Positions 1 to 7,083 of a stretch of 16,814 nucleotides of DNA are shown piece after piece (within the stretch, counting starts at the first letter, position 1; each line of letters opens with the position of its first letter). Source of the DNA: an uncultured Bacilli bacterium (GTDB lineage Bacteria; Bacillota_I; Bacilli_A; RF39; UBA660). A program made the translations under genes and the position numbers. Below the pieces are notes generated by a model that did not search any database, was not told the origin of the DNA, and was given only the letters and a program-made list of their open reading frames with translations. Location of the stretch: assembly GCA_934153655.1 (NCBI GenBank), contig CAKPFH010000032.1, forward strand, positions 1-16,814, in the 5' to 3' direction.

Positions 1-1
1 A

Positions 2-652
2 TTAACATGCTGGAATAACTACTAAATTAAGTGTTCCAAAAGTATCAACATTATATTTAACTACAACGTTATTATTAGTAAAATTATCAAATCCTGCCAT
101 TAAATGACCAGTTGCATGAACATAACCATCAACAAGTTTGAAATTACTCAATGAAAAGCCATTATTGTTAACGTCGATTTTAGCTTTTTCTCCTTGAGCA
201 AATACAATTGTATCATCTAATTGTGTAGGACTGGTAAAAAATATAAACTTATCAGTTAAATATGCTTTATTAACTTTAATATTTTTTTGATTAGAATTTT
301 TAGCAGCAACATCATTCATAAACAAATTACCATCTTTATCCATTCTTACTTTATATTTGGTTGAACCTATTGTAACTGTTTGATTTTCAGTAGTAAGAGT
401 AATTTCTTTTAAACTAGTAACTTTTTCTCCATAATTATTATTTGTATTTGAAGAATTGTTATCACATTTTTCACATTTTGGACAATTATCAGTATTTGCT
501 TTTGAATTATTATCATTTTTTTGATCACTACCCGCATTTACAGTTGTTTTATTACCACTATTTAAAGTCTTATCATAAACAATAAAACCAGCTAAACAAA
601 GTACCAATACAGCTAATATAGCAATTATAATTTTTGAATTATTTTTTTCCAT
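2..652 (-). CDS. Membrane-anchored extracytoplasmic protein with CPKCEKC motif
   Basis: 216 residues, function not recognised. The start is the ATG at 652, with AAAGGAG five bases upstream. The frame stays open to 718, but that extension lies upstream of and across a consensus promoter (677-705), so it is not expected to be translated. Residues about 7-26 form one hydrophobic helix with Lys before it and YDK after it. This fits an N-in signal anchor; a Cys lies in the helix but there is no proper lipobox. A low-complexity linker rich in Asn, Asp and Ser (30-75) contains Cys57, Cys60 and Cys63 (CxxCxxC), which could bind metal or form disulfides. The rest (about 80-216) looks beta-rich and ends in Cys. 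The anchor resembles those of the next two genes upstream. A surface or envelope role is an inference. Confidence 0.8.
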   Translation of the reverse strand: MEKNNSKIIIAILAVLVLCLAGFIVYDKTLNSGNKTTVNAGSDQKNDNNSKANTDNCPKCEKCDNNSSNTNNNYGEKVTSLKEITLTTENQTVTIGSTKYKVRMDKDGNLFMNDVAAKNSNQKNIKVNKAYLTDKFIFFTSPTQLDDTIVFAQGEKAKIDVNNNGFSLSNFKLVDGYVHATGHLMAGFDNFTNNNVVVKYNVDTFGTLNLVVIPAC

Positions 653-665
653 ACAAACTCCTTTC
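653..665 (-). promoter_or_regulatory. Ribosome binding site fixing the start of the 2-652 gene
   Basis: On the minus strand the sequence before the ATG reads ATGAAAGGAGTTTGT. The AAAGGAG core is a near-perfect Shine-Dalgarno match at 5-base spacing. It selects the internal ATG at 652 over the far upstream in-frame codon at 718. Confidence 0.8.
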
Positions 666-676
666 ATTACAAGTTT

Positions 677-705
677 ATTATATATAGATAAACTAGATAG
701 GTCAA
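677..705 (-). promoter_or_regulatory. SigA-type promoter for the 2-652 gene
   Basis: Minus strand: -35 TTGACC (700-705), a 17-base spacer, and -10 TATAAT (677-682). This is five of six plus six of six consensus bases at ideal spacing. Transcription would start near 670, leaving a leader of only about 18 bases containing the ribosome binding site. Confidence 0.85.
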
Positions 706-724
706 TGTGTTTTCTCATTCTAAA

Positions 725-739
725 ATGTAAACTTTACAT
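725..739. promoter_or_regulatory. 15-base perfect palindrome, possible operator
   Basis: ATGTAAA-C-TTTACAT is a perfect dyad centred about 30 bases upstream of the -35 box of the 2-652 promoter and just past the terminator of the preceding gene. Its position would suit an activator or a looping repressor. No regulator is known; AT-rich DNA makes some palindromes by chance, so this is tentative. Confidence 0.3.
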
Positions 740-741
740 AG

Positions 742-779
742 AAAAAGTACTATTACAATTAAGATAATAATACCTTTTT
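742..779 (-). terminator. Probable terminator of the two-gene anchor-protein operon
   Basis: A hairpin begins five bases after the stop codon of the 784-1608 gene. The arms are 765-779 and 742-755, about 14 base pairs with one bulged G and one G-U pair, closing a nine-base loop. The U run (742-746) forms part of the distal arm and is followed by C, so termination may be weak. Confidence 0.5.
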
Positions 780-783
780 TTAT

Positions 784-1608
784 TTAAAAATTAAATTTAG
801 TTCCATCAAAATAATATTTAGTTTCGAGATTATCTCCATTTTTAGTATAGAATTTAAAATCATTACCACCTGTTAAAGTCGTATCATTATATAAAGTAAA
901 TCCATGTTCAATATAAAGTGGATCAGCATTATCACTTTTTGTATAAGATATCATTCTATTTGATTTAATAATTTTGTAATCAATTAAATGAATAGCATAT
1001 ATATAATTACTATCAGCAATAAAAGCATAGCCATCTAAAACACCTAATACTTTAAAATCTTTTATATTAATTTTTTCACTTAAAGTTGTTAATTTATTAA
1101 AATTATAATCATATTCATATACATCTTTAAAATCAGTTGTATATATTTTGTAATCATTTTCATTAGTATCAGTATTATAAATAGAAGTTAAATACAAACT
1201 ATGATAAAGTTCTTCTTCATCTGCTCCTACATCAATTGATTTTAGATTAACATTATAAAGTTTAGATTTTCCATAATATGAAGCATTTCTATTCATAAAA
1301 TAAATTGCCCCTTCTTTTGTAACTATTTCTAAACTTCTATTTCCATCTTCATTTCTTAACATTTCTTTTTTAGTATTCTTTTCATCACTTGGATTATATT
1401 CATAGATTACAGATGTTCCTACTTGACCACTACCGGGTATTACTTGTAATTTATAAATAACTCTTTTAGTACTATTACTTTGATTATTATTGTCATTATC
1501 ATTAATATTTTTATTGTTTAATACCTTATCATAAATTATAAAACCACCTAAACTTAGTACTAATATAGCTAATAATATAACCAAAACTTTTGAATTATTA
1601 TCTTTCAT
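784..1608 (-). CDS. Membrane-anchored extracytoplasmic protein, anchor paralogue 2
   Basis: 274 residues, family not recognised. ATG at 1608 follows AAAGGAG at four-base spacing, in the 14-base gap after the upstream gene. Residues about 8-26 form a hydrophobic anchor (VLVILLAILVLSLGGFIIYD), then comes a short Asn-rich linker (31-47). The outer domain (48-274) has no Cys. It is rich in Tyr, Asn and Asp with alternating short hydrophobic stretches, as in beta-sheet or propeller-like folds, but this cannot be shown from sequence alone. The anchor is nearly identical at the DNA level to the start of the 1623-2234 gene. It is probably co-transcribed with that gene and ended by the hairpin at 742-779. 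It likely works on the outer face of the membrane. Confidence 0.8.
   Translation of the reverse strand: MKDNNSKVLVILLAILVLSLGGFIIYDKVLNNKNINDNDNNNQSNSTKRVIYKLQVIPGSGQVGTSVIYEYNPSDEKNTKKEMLRNEDGNRSLEIVTKEGAIYFMNRNASYYGKSKLYNVNLKSIDVGADEEELYHSLYLTSIYNTDTNENDYKIYTTDFKDVYEYDYNFNKLTTLSEKINIKDFKVLGVLDGYAFIADSNYIYAIHLIDYKIIKSNRMISYTKSDNADPLYIEHGFTLYNDTTLTGGNDFKFYTKNGDNLETKYYFDGTKFNF
1520..1599. repeat. Copy 1 of the 80-base signal-anchor repeat
   Basis: This stretch matches 2149-2228 at 78 of 80 positions (differences at 1524 and 1554). It encodes the membrane anchor and the YDK that follows it. Identity stops abruptly at the outer domains, which are unrelated. This suggests recent copying or gene conversion of the anchor only. 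Confidence 0.85.
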
Positions 1609-1622
1609 ATATCTCCTTTGTA

Positions 1623-2234
1623 TTAATAATTTACATCAATAATCCAGCTACAACGAACTGGTACACTTACTTTATTAATTTTCCATTCACTATTTTCTTT
1701 AACTAATTCTAATACTTTATTATAAGTAGTTGAATTATCTACTACTAAATTATAATTTAAAATAATTTTATTATCAGTTTGACTATCTACTATAAAATTA
1801 GAAGCTTCAACTGTAGAACCAGTTGCTCTACATTCAGTATCAATATAATATTTATTATCCTTTAACAAAAATGTATAACTTTTTAAACATTCATATAAAT
1901 CATCTTTAATATTTGAACTACATTTACCATTGTTTAATTCTAAGAAAATATCTTTATATGTTACATTACTTGCAAATATTTTATAAAAATCTGTAGAAAA
2001 ATTTTCTTTATAATAATATTTAACATATTCATCATTTTCTTTGATATAATCATTATTTGTTAAACTTAATTCTTGTAAATATTTCACTAAATCATTATAC
2101 TTTTCTTTACCAATTTCTATTATTTTGGTATCATCATCTTTACTTTTTAATAACTTATCATAAATTATAAAACCACCTAAACCTAGTACTAATATAGCTA
2201 ATAATATAACCAAAACTTTTGAATTATTTTTCAT
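1623..2234 (-). CDS. Membrane-anchored extracytoplasmic protein, anchor paralogue 3
   Basis: 203 residues, not assigned to a family. ATG at 2234 with an AGG-containing site (GGTAGG) just upstream. A single hydrophobic helix (about 7-25) is followed by an outer domain with four cysteines (105, 116, 135, 195) that could form two disulfides. Residues about 125-203 alternate strands with the pattern of a small cystatin- or NTF2-like fold (for example NYNLVVDNSTTYNKVLELV, then EWKINKV); this is only an impression. It is the first gene of a two-gene unit with its own promoter at 2255-2283. The extracellular placement is inferred from the anchor. Confidence 0.8.
   Translation of the reverse strand: MKNNSKVLVILLAILVLGLGGFIIYDKLLKSKDDDTKIIEIGKEKYNDLVKYLQELSLTNNDYIKENDEYVKYYYKENFSTDFYKIFASNVTYKDIFLELNNGKCSSNIKDDLYECLKSYTFLLKDNKYYIDTECRATGSTVEASNFIVDSQTDNKIILNYNLVVDNSTTYNKVLELVKENSEWKINKVSVPVRCSWIIDVNY
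2149..2228. repeat. Copy 2 of the 80-base signal-anchor repeat
   Basis: Matches 1520-1599 at 78 of 80 bases and covers the anchor-coding start of the 1623-2234 gene. The related start of the 2-652 gene (about 573-650) is a more diverged third version. Confidence 0.85.
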
Positions 2235-2254
2235 ATTTCCTACCTTTCATCTTA

Positions 2255-2283
2255 ATTATATATTAATTAAATTTAGAATGCAA
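2255..2283 (-). promoter_or_regulatory. Promoter for the 1623-2234 / 784-1608 operon
   Basis: Minus strand: -35 TTGCAT (2278-2283), a 17-base spacer, and -10 TATAAT (2255-2260). The -35 starts two bases after the terminator U run of rlmH. The start point would be near 2248, just before the ribosome binding site. Confidence 0.7.
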
Positions 2284-2284
2284 C

Positions 2285-2313
2285 AAAAAAAGAATATTAT
2301 TTATGATATTCTT
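2285..2313 (-). terminator. Terminator spanning the rlmH stop codon
   Basis: On the minus strand AAGAATAT (2306-2313) pairs perfectly with ATATTCTT (2290-2297) around an eight-base loop, followed by seven T (2285-2291). The 5' arm lies inside the last codons of rlmH and the stop codon sits at the loop/arm border. The stem is AT-only apart from one G-C pair, so strength is uncertain. Confidence 0.65.
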
Positions 2314-2749
2314 CATGATTAATTATTTTAAATGAACGATAAATTTGTTCAAGTAATATTACTCTAAATAATTGATGAGGAAATGTTAAACTAGAAAAAG
2401 ATATTCTTTCTTGAACTATATTTTTTACTCTTTCATCTACTCCGTATGAACCACCTATTATAAAAGTAATATTATGATTTATACTTCTAATTTTATCAAT
2501 TTTACTTGCTAGTTCTAAACTTGTATAAGTATTACTATTTATATCAAGTAAAATATTATAATCTTTTAAATTTATGTTTTTTAAAATATTATTACTTTCA
2601 GTTTCTAATGTCTTTTTTAAATCATAGTCATAGTCTGGTAATTCTAATATTTCTATTTTATCATATTTAGTTATTCTTTTTTTATATTCAAGAATTGCTT
2701 CTTTTAAATAATTTTCTTTTATTTTACCAATACAAATTATTTTTATCAT
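2297..2749 (-). CDS. rlmH: 23S rRNA (pseudouridine1915-N3)-methyltransferase RlmH
   Basis: 150 residues, close to the usual 155-159. RlmH uses S-adenosylmethionine to methylate the pseudouridine at position 1915 in helix 69 of 23S rRNA, acting on the assembled 70S ribosome. Visible marks of this SPOUT (trefoil-knot) family are FIIGGSYGVDE at residues 96-106 and the strongly conserved tail (SFSSLTFPHQLFRVILLEQ, ending in YHK at 148-150). The start at 2749 overlaps the stop of the upstream gene by four bases (ATGA), so translation is probably coupled. It is the last gene of the rplI-dnaB operon and ends in a terminator that spans its stop codon. Confidence 0.96.
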   Translation of the reverse strand: MIKIICIGKIKENYLKEAILEYKKRITKYDKIEILELPDYDYDLKKTLETESNNILKNINLKDYNILLDINSNTYTSLELASKIDKIRSINHNITFIIGGSYGVDERVKNIVQERISFSSLTFPHQLFRVILLEQIYRSFKIINHEEYHK

Positions 2750-3495
2750 ACACTTACTACCAACTCACTTTCTTGTCTTGCGGCTTGAACTTCTATATCT
2801 GTATTTAAAATATCATTTACCGTTTTTAAGGCTAGTTCTTCGGTGTTATTTGTTTCACTTAAATGAGCAAGAACTATTTCTTTAGTATCGATTCCAATTA
2901 ATTCTTTTAAGTAATTACCGGTCATTTCATTTGATAAATGGCCTGAATCACTTACTACTCTTTGTTTTAAAATATAAGGATATGGTCCTTCCATTAACAT
3001 TTTTACATCATGATTACTTTCTAAAATATATAAATTTTTGTCATGCATTAAAGATAAATTACTTTTAGAAATATAACCCGTATCAGTCATATAAACAAGA
3101 GATTTGGAGTCTTCAATTAAAAAGCCAACAGAAGCAACAGCATCATGAGATGTTGGTAAAAGAGTAATTTTTAAATCATCTATCATAAAAGTTTTAGAAA
3201 CAACTGGCATTATATAGTCAGGATTTACTACTTTATTTATTTCTTTATACATACCTTTTGGAATATAAACAAACTTTTTTTCTCTTTTAACAAAGCTAGC
3301 AAGTCCTGCAATATGATCTTTATGACCATGTGTAATTAAAACAAAATCTATATCACTTGGTTTATAATTATATTTTTCTAAAATTAATTTGGTTTTAGGA
3401 TAAGAAAATCCAACATCAATTAATATTTTCTTAGTATCAGTTATTAAAAGAGTTGAATTTCCTTTTGAACCACTTCCTAAAATAATTGCTTTCAT
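2746..3495 (-). CDS. walJ: WalJ/YycJ-type metallo-beta-lactamase-fold hydrolase
   Basis: 249 residues. The metal-binding motif THGHKDH is at residues 55-61 (His56, His58, Asp60, His61). Further candidate metal ligands are His117 (TSHD), Asp138 (MTDTG) and His211 (LAHLS). The N-terminal GSGSKGNS is typical of the YycJ/WalJ group, whose members act as DNA exonucleases or affect cell-wall and replication coordination in Gram-positive bacteria. The exact reaction here is not shown. In Bacillus the gene sits next to walRK; here there is no walRK, but the gene is adjacent to rlmH. Its TAATG start overlaps the upstream M23 stop by one base. It ends in TGA, the only TGA stop in the window. Confidence 0.88.
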   Translation of the reverse strand: MKAIILGSGSKGNSTLLITDTKKILIDVGFSYPKTKLILEKYNYKPSDIDFVLITHGHKDHIAGLASFVKREKKFVYIPKGMYKEINKVVNPDYIMPVVSKTFMIDDLKITLLPTSHDAVASVGFLIEDSKSLVYMTDTGYISKSNLSLMHDKNLYILESNHDVKMLMEGPYPYILKQRVVSDSGHLSNEMTGNYLKELIGIDTKEIVLAHLSETNNTEELALKTVNDILNTDIEVQAARQESELVVSV

Positions 3496-5006
3496 TAGTA
3501 GAATAGTAATGGGTTATAACTATTACTTCCTGATTTATAAGGATATCCATCCCATATTTCAAAGTGTAAATGGGTTCCTTGACTAGCACCTGAATTTCCC
3601 ATATCTCCTATAGTATCTCCCATTTTAACATAATCACCTGGTTTTACATATCTTGATAAATTAGCCATATGTTCATATCTTGTATAATAACCATTTTGAT
3701 GATTAATTGTAACATAGAATCCAAATGAATTATGATAACTAACATCAACTACAACTCCAGGTTTAGCAGCATAAATAGGAGAGCCGTATCCTGTTCCTGA
3801 AATATCAACACCACGATGGAGTCTTCCCCAACGCCAACCATAATTACTTGTTATAATATATGGAATATTAGTAGGCCATCCCCAATTACCAGCTGAAACA
3901 ATTGTTGGTCTTTTACCACCTCTTACAATTACTTCATTTACAACTGGCTTGATTTCTTCACTTCCAGAAATTAAAGCGTTTATTGTTTCTCCATTAACAA
4001 TTTTAACTTTTTGGGTAACCCTTGTAATACCATTACTTCCTTGGGTTCTAACATATTGTTCTCCAACCATTTTAGTATTATCATAAACATACTCTGTTTT
4101 ATAACTAATTGTTTGATCAGAAACAACGTGTTTTTCTTCAACCATAGAAAATAAAGGATTCATCACTCCAACTGTTAATTGTTGTCCTTCATAAAGTAAA
4201 GCGTTTTCACTTCTTAAAGCTGAATTAGCAATTAAAAGTTCATTTACATTCATCTTATTAGCTTCAGCAACACTTTCTAAAGTATCTTCCTTTGATACGG
4301 TATAAACGGACATATTCTTATCGCTTCCAAATAATAAAACTTGGGTTAATTCTTCTTCATTTGTATATATTTTTTCATTAACTGGAATATAGGCTTCTTT
4401 ACTAGTAATATAATCTTCTATATATAAAGCTTCAATTATTTCACCTGTATCTATAATAGCATTTTGAGTTTCATTAATAACATTTTCATATTCTTCTTCT
4501 GTTACAAAGGAAAAAACTGTTTTCATAACCGAATTTTTAAATAATTCTTTATCAAGAACATTTATTTTAATTATCTTTTCCTTATCTTCAACTGTAGCAT
4601 TTGGATCTTCATCAGTTCCTTCTGTATAATCAGTTGATTTAGTTTTATCAATAGTAAAAACATAACCTTTAATAGTAAAAGGAGATTTCTCACTTATAGT
4701 ATTATAAACACTACTTACACTTGTTAAATTATTTTCATAAGTTATATCTTTAACAACATTTATATCATTAGGAATATATACTTTATTAACACCATATTTT
4801 TCTTTTATATCTTGTTGTTTATCATTTATATAATTATTTAATTCATCTTCTGATTTAATTAAACCAATTAATTCTCCTTTTAAATAAACTCGATAAGATT
4901 CTGTTGGTATTTTGTTTTTAAATATATTTTCTGAATTAGTTAAAATAGTAATTCCTAAACTTAAAATTAAAGCAATTATTACACTTAAAACATTTTTTTT
5001 ACTCAC
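3495..5006 (-). CDS. M23 murein endopeptidase with LysM and G5 domains
   Basis: 503 residues. An N-terminal helix (6-23) is a signal anchor. It is followed by a long region of unassigned fold (35-230), a LysM domain for peptidoglycan binding (about 234-279), a G5 domain (about 287-364) and a C-terminal LytM/M23 zinc peptidase (about 390-490). Zinc ligands His397, Asp401 (HRGVD) and His481 (HLH), plus catalytic His446 and His479, are all present, so it should be active in cutting peptidoglycan cross-bridges outside the cell. The start codon is GTG at 5006, inside the end of dnaB (eight-base overlap), with AAGGTGAAG upstream. The alternative is a later start, but this one keeps the whole anchor. 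Being in one operon with dnaB may couple wall growth to replication (inference). Confidence 0.9.
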   Translation of the reverse strand: MSKKNVLSVIIALILSLGITILTNSENIFKNKIPTESYRVYLKGELIGLIKSEDELNNYINDKQQDIKEKYGVNKVYIPNDINVVKDITYENNLTSVSSVYNTISEKSPFTIKGYVFTIDKTKSTDYTEGTDEDPNATVEDKEKIIKINVLDKELFKNSVMKTVFSFVTEEEYENVINETQNAIIDTGEIIEALYIEDYITSKEAYIPVNEKIYTNEEELTQVLLFGSDKNMSVYTVSKEDTLESVAEANKMNVNELLIANSALRSENALLYEGQQLTVGVMNPLFSMVEEKHVVSDQTISYKTEYVYDNTKMVGEQYVRTQGSNGITRVTQKVKIVNGETINALISGSEEIKPVVNEVIVRGGKRPTIVSAGNWGWPTNIPYIITSNYGWRWGRLHRGVDISGTGYGSPIYAAKPGVVVDVSYHNSFGFYVTINHQNGYYTRYEHMANLSRYVKPGDYVKMGDTIGDMGNSGASQGTHLHFEIWDGYPYKSGSNSYNPLLFY

Positions 5007-6348
5007 TTACTTCACCTTCTTCTTTAGTAAAGTTTAAAAATGTACTTGTATCTCTTTTAAATAATAAATTAATTGTTCCTGTTGTTCCATTTCTATGTTT
5101 TCCAATTATTAATTCACTTAAACTTGTATTATTATCAGTTCTTGCTGCTTTATTGTAATAGTCATCTCTATATAAGAAAGCAACAATATCAGCATCTTGT
5201 TCAATTGAACCTGATTCCCTTAAATCACTCATAAGTGGTCGTTTATCTTCACGTGATTCTACTGTTCTTGATAATTGACAAAGAGCAATAACTGGAATAT
5301 TCAACTCCATTGCAAGCATTTTTAAAGCACGAGAGATATCAGATACTTCTTGTTGACGATTAGCTCCATAATTTTTTCCACCTGATATTAATTGTAAATA
5401 ATCTATTATTACTAAATCAAGACCGGATTCACTAGTTTTTAAGCGACGACATTTTGATCTAATTTCACCTATTGTAATACCAGGAGTATCATCTATAAAA
5501 ATATTGGTATCTTCAAGTTGACTTAAAGCTTCATTAAATTTAACATAATCATTATTATTAAGTTTACCACTCATAAACTTATAACCTTCTATTTGACCAA
5601 GAGATGATAACATACGATTAGCAAGTTGCTCTGATCCCATTTCTAGGTTAAATAAAGCAACAGTTTTTCCAGTTGAAATAGCAACATTAGTAGCTAAATT
5701 AAGAGCAAATGCTGTTTTTCCCATAGCTGGTCTTGCTCCTATTATTATTAACTGATTTTCATGAAGACCTGAAGTTATTTTATCTAAATCAATCCAACCT
5801 GTTGGAATACCGGTAATATCACCTTTAGTAGTTGCAAGTACTTCTAAGTTTTTTTGCACTCTATTAACAACATCTTTAATATCTTGAAATTCTGTTGATC
5901 TTTTATCTTTAACAATACTTAAAATTTTAGATTCAGCAAGATCTAAGGTATCTCCAACACTTTGAGTTGTATCATATCCCATTTGATTAATATCATTTGA
6001 TACTTCAATTAATCTTCTTAAAAGAGCATCATCTGATATAATTTTTAAATAATAATCAATATTGGCAGCAGTTGACTCTGTATTTAATACTTCAGTTAAG
6101 TAAATAACTCCTCCGATACTATCTAATTCATTGTTTTCTTTAAGATCATTTGTAATAGTTGTCATATCAATTGGTATGTTATTATCATATAATCTTTTTA
6201 AACTATTAAAAATTTTTCTATTATTATCATAGTAAAAAGCAGTTTCCGAAACTGATTCAAAAGCCTTATCTAAAGCATTTTTAGACAAAAACATTGCACT
6301 TAAAACCGCTTGTTCAGCCTCTATACTATTTGGTACACTTCTTAACAT
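4999..6348 (-). CDS. dnaB: Replicative DNA helicase DnaB (DnaC in Bacillus)
   Basis: 449 residues, full length. This hexameric helicase unwinds DNA 5'-3' at the fork and recruits primase. The N-terminal helical domain (about 5-105, starting PNSIEAEQAVLSAM) joins through a linker to the RecA-like motor. The motor carries Walker A GARPAMGKT (204-212), Walker B LVIIDYLQL (Asp316), SDLRESGSIEQDAD (364-377) and the KHRNG arginine-finger region (417-421). No intein or insertion is seen. ATG at 6348 comes one base after the rplI stop, an arrangement also found in many Firmicutes. Confidence 0.97.
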   Translation of the reverse strand: MLRSVPNSIEAEQAVLSAMFLSKNALDKAFESVSETAFYYDNNRKIFNSLKRLYDNNIPIDMTTITNDLKENNELDSIGGVIYLTEVLNTESTAANIDYYLKIISDDALLRRLIEVSNDINQMGYDTTQSVGDTLDLAESKILSIVKDKRSTEFQDIKDVVNRVQKNLEVLATTKGDITGIPTGWIDLDKITSGLHENQLIIIGARPAMGKTAFALNLATNVAISTGKTVALFNLEMGSEQLANRMLSSLGQIEGYKFMSGKLNNNDYVKFNEALSQLEDTNIFIDDTPGITIGEIRSKCRRLKTSESGLDLVIIDYLQLISGGKNYGANRQQEVSDISRALKMLAMELNIPVIALCQLSRTVESREDKRPLMSDLRESGSIEQDADIVAFLYRDDYYNKAARTDNNTSLSELIIGKHRNGTTGTINLLFKRDTSTFLNFTKEEGEVSE

Positions 6349-6349
6349 A

Positions 6350-6787
6350 TTAATTACCTATTGTATGAATCTTAACTGTTCCTTTAATATCTTTATATAA
6401 ATTAATTATAACTAAATGCATACCTAAAGTATTAATACTTTCAGTTTCAATTTGTTTTTTATCAAATTTATAACCTAATTTATCAAGTTCTTCTTTAATT
6501 GTTTTGGTACTAACACTTCCAAACATACGACCATTTTTTTCTTTTACTGGAATATCAATTGTAACATTTTCTAATTCTTTTTTAAGTTTTAAAGCAACAC
6601 TTCTATTTTGTTCATCTTTTAAATTAGATTCTTTAATACTTTCATTTAATTTTTTTAAACTACCTTCAGTTTTTTTCAAAGCCAAGCCTTTTTTAATTAA
6701 GAAATTAATTGCATAACCATCACTCACTTCTTTAATTTCTCCTTTTTTTCCTTGACTCTTTACATCTTTTAAAAATATAACTTGCAT
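6350..6787 (-). CDS. rplI: 50S ribosomal protein L9
   Basis: 145 residues (usual about 148). It binds 23S rRNA near the L1 stalk base and helps frame maintenance. The N-terminal RNA-binding domain (MQVIFLKDVKSQGKKGEI, then VSDGYAINFL) is joined by a long charged helix (about 45-75) to the C-terminal domain (about 80-145). ATG at 6787 has the strong site AAGGAGG upstream. It starts a new transcription unit: a terminator separates it from rpsR, and gdpP, which often precedes rplI in Firmicutes, is absent. Confidence 0.97.
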   Translation of the reverse strand: MQVIFLKDVKSQGKKGEIKEVSDGYAINFLIKKGLALKKTEGSLKKLNESIKESNLKDEQNRSVALKLKKELENVTIDIPVKEKNGRMFGSVSTKTIKEELDKLGYKFDKKQIETESINTLGMHLVIINLYKDIKGTVKIHTIGN

Positions 6788-6808
6788 AAAAACCTCCTTG
6801 GTAAAATT

Positions 6809-6817
6809 ATTTTATCA
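6809..6817 (-). promoter_or_regulatory. Candidate extended -10 promoter for the rplI-dnaB operon
   Basis: Minus strand TGATAAAAT (TG-n-TAAAAT) lies between the rpsR terminator and the rplI ribosome binding site. A poor -35 (TTTATT, 6832-6837) sits at 17-base spacing within the terminator arm. The rplI operon needs a promoter here if the terminator works; this is the best candidate. Confidence 0.4.
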
Positions 6818-6824
6818 CATATTT

Positions 6825-6858
6825 AAAAAAAAATAAATAGAAGTTATCCTATTTATTT
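6825..6858 (-). terminator. Terminator spanning the rpsR stop codon
   Basis: Minus strand AAATAAATAG (6849-6858) pairs perfectly over 10 bases with CTATTTATTT (6831-6840) around an eight-base loop, followed by a run of T (6825-6833). The last rpsR codons and its TAG stop form the 5' arm. Confidence 0.75.
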
Positions 6859-7070
6859 GTATATGGAAGTAATGCAATTGCACGAGCTTTTTTAATTTGT
6901 TCTGCTATATGTCTTTGATGTTTAGCACATGCACCTGTTACACGACGAGGTAAGATTTTTCCTTTATCATTGATGTATTTCTTTAAAATATCTACATCTT
7001 TATAGTTAATATCTTTACCTGTTGTACACATAAAACATACTTTTTTCTTTTTTCTATAAAATTCTGCCAT
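6849..7070 (-). CDS. rpsR: 30S ribosomal protein S18, zinc-binding form
   Basis: 73 residues. It pairs with S6 on the 30S platform. Core motif GKILPRRVTGACAKHQR is intact. Cys residues in CFMC and the later CAKH give a CxxC...CxxH set, which marks the zinc-binding (C+) form of S18. Bacillus subtilis S18 lacks these cysteines, while many clostridial forms have them. ATG at 7070 follows TAGGAGG. It is the third gene of rpsF-ssb-rpsR, 13 bases after ssb, and ends in TAG within a terminator hairpin. Confidence 0.97.
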   Translation of the reverse strand: MAEFYRKKKKVCFMCTTGKDINYKDVDILKKYINDKGKILPRRVTGACAKHQRHIAEQIKKARAIALLPYTNK

Positions 7071-7083
7071 TTTATCCTCCTAA

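Noticed and set aside
594..600. Lipoprotein signal (Cys in the hydrophobic helix of the 2-652 protein)
   Set aside because: The residues before the Cys (LVL) do not fit a lipobox, the Cys lies mid-helix, and the two related anchors have no Cys there.
653..718. Longer N-terminus for the 2-652 gene, starting at 718
   Set aside because: It would run across the -35 and -10 boxes at 677-705, has no ribosome binding site, and would spoil the signal anchor. The ATG at 652 has a near-perfect site.
2746..2748. Mycoplasma-type code with TGA as Trp
   Set aside because: TGA closes the walJ gene exactly where rlmH starts, Trp is TGG throughout (for example in DnaB), and no gene needs TGA read as Trp.
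6504..6716. Open frames on the plus strand, such as 6504-6716, 7442-7672, 10311-10547, 11333-11557 and 13650-13883
   Set aside because: They lie opposite well-recognised genes, lack ribosome sites and promoters, and have low-complexity translations typical of antisense frames in AT-rich DNA.
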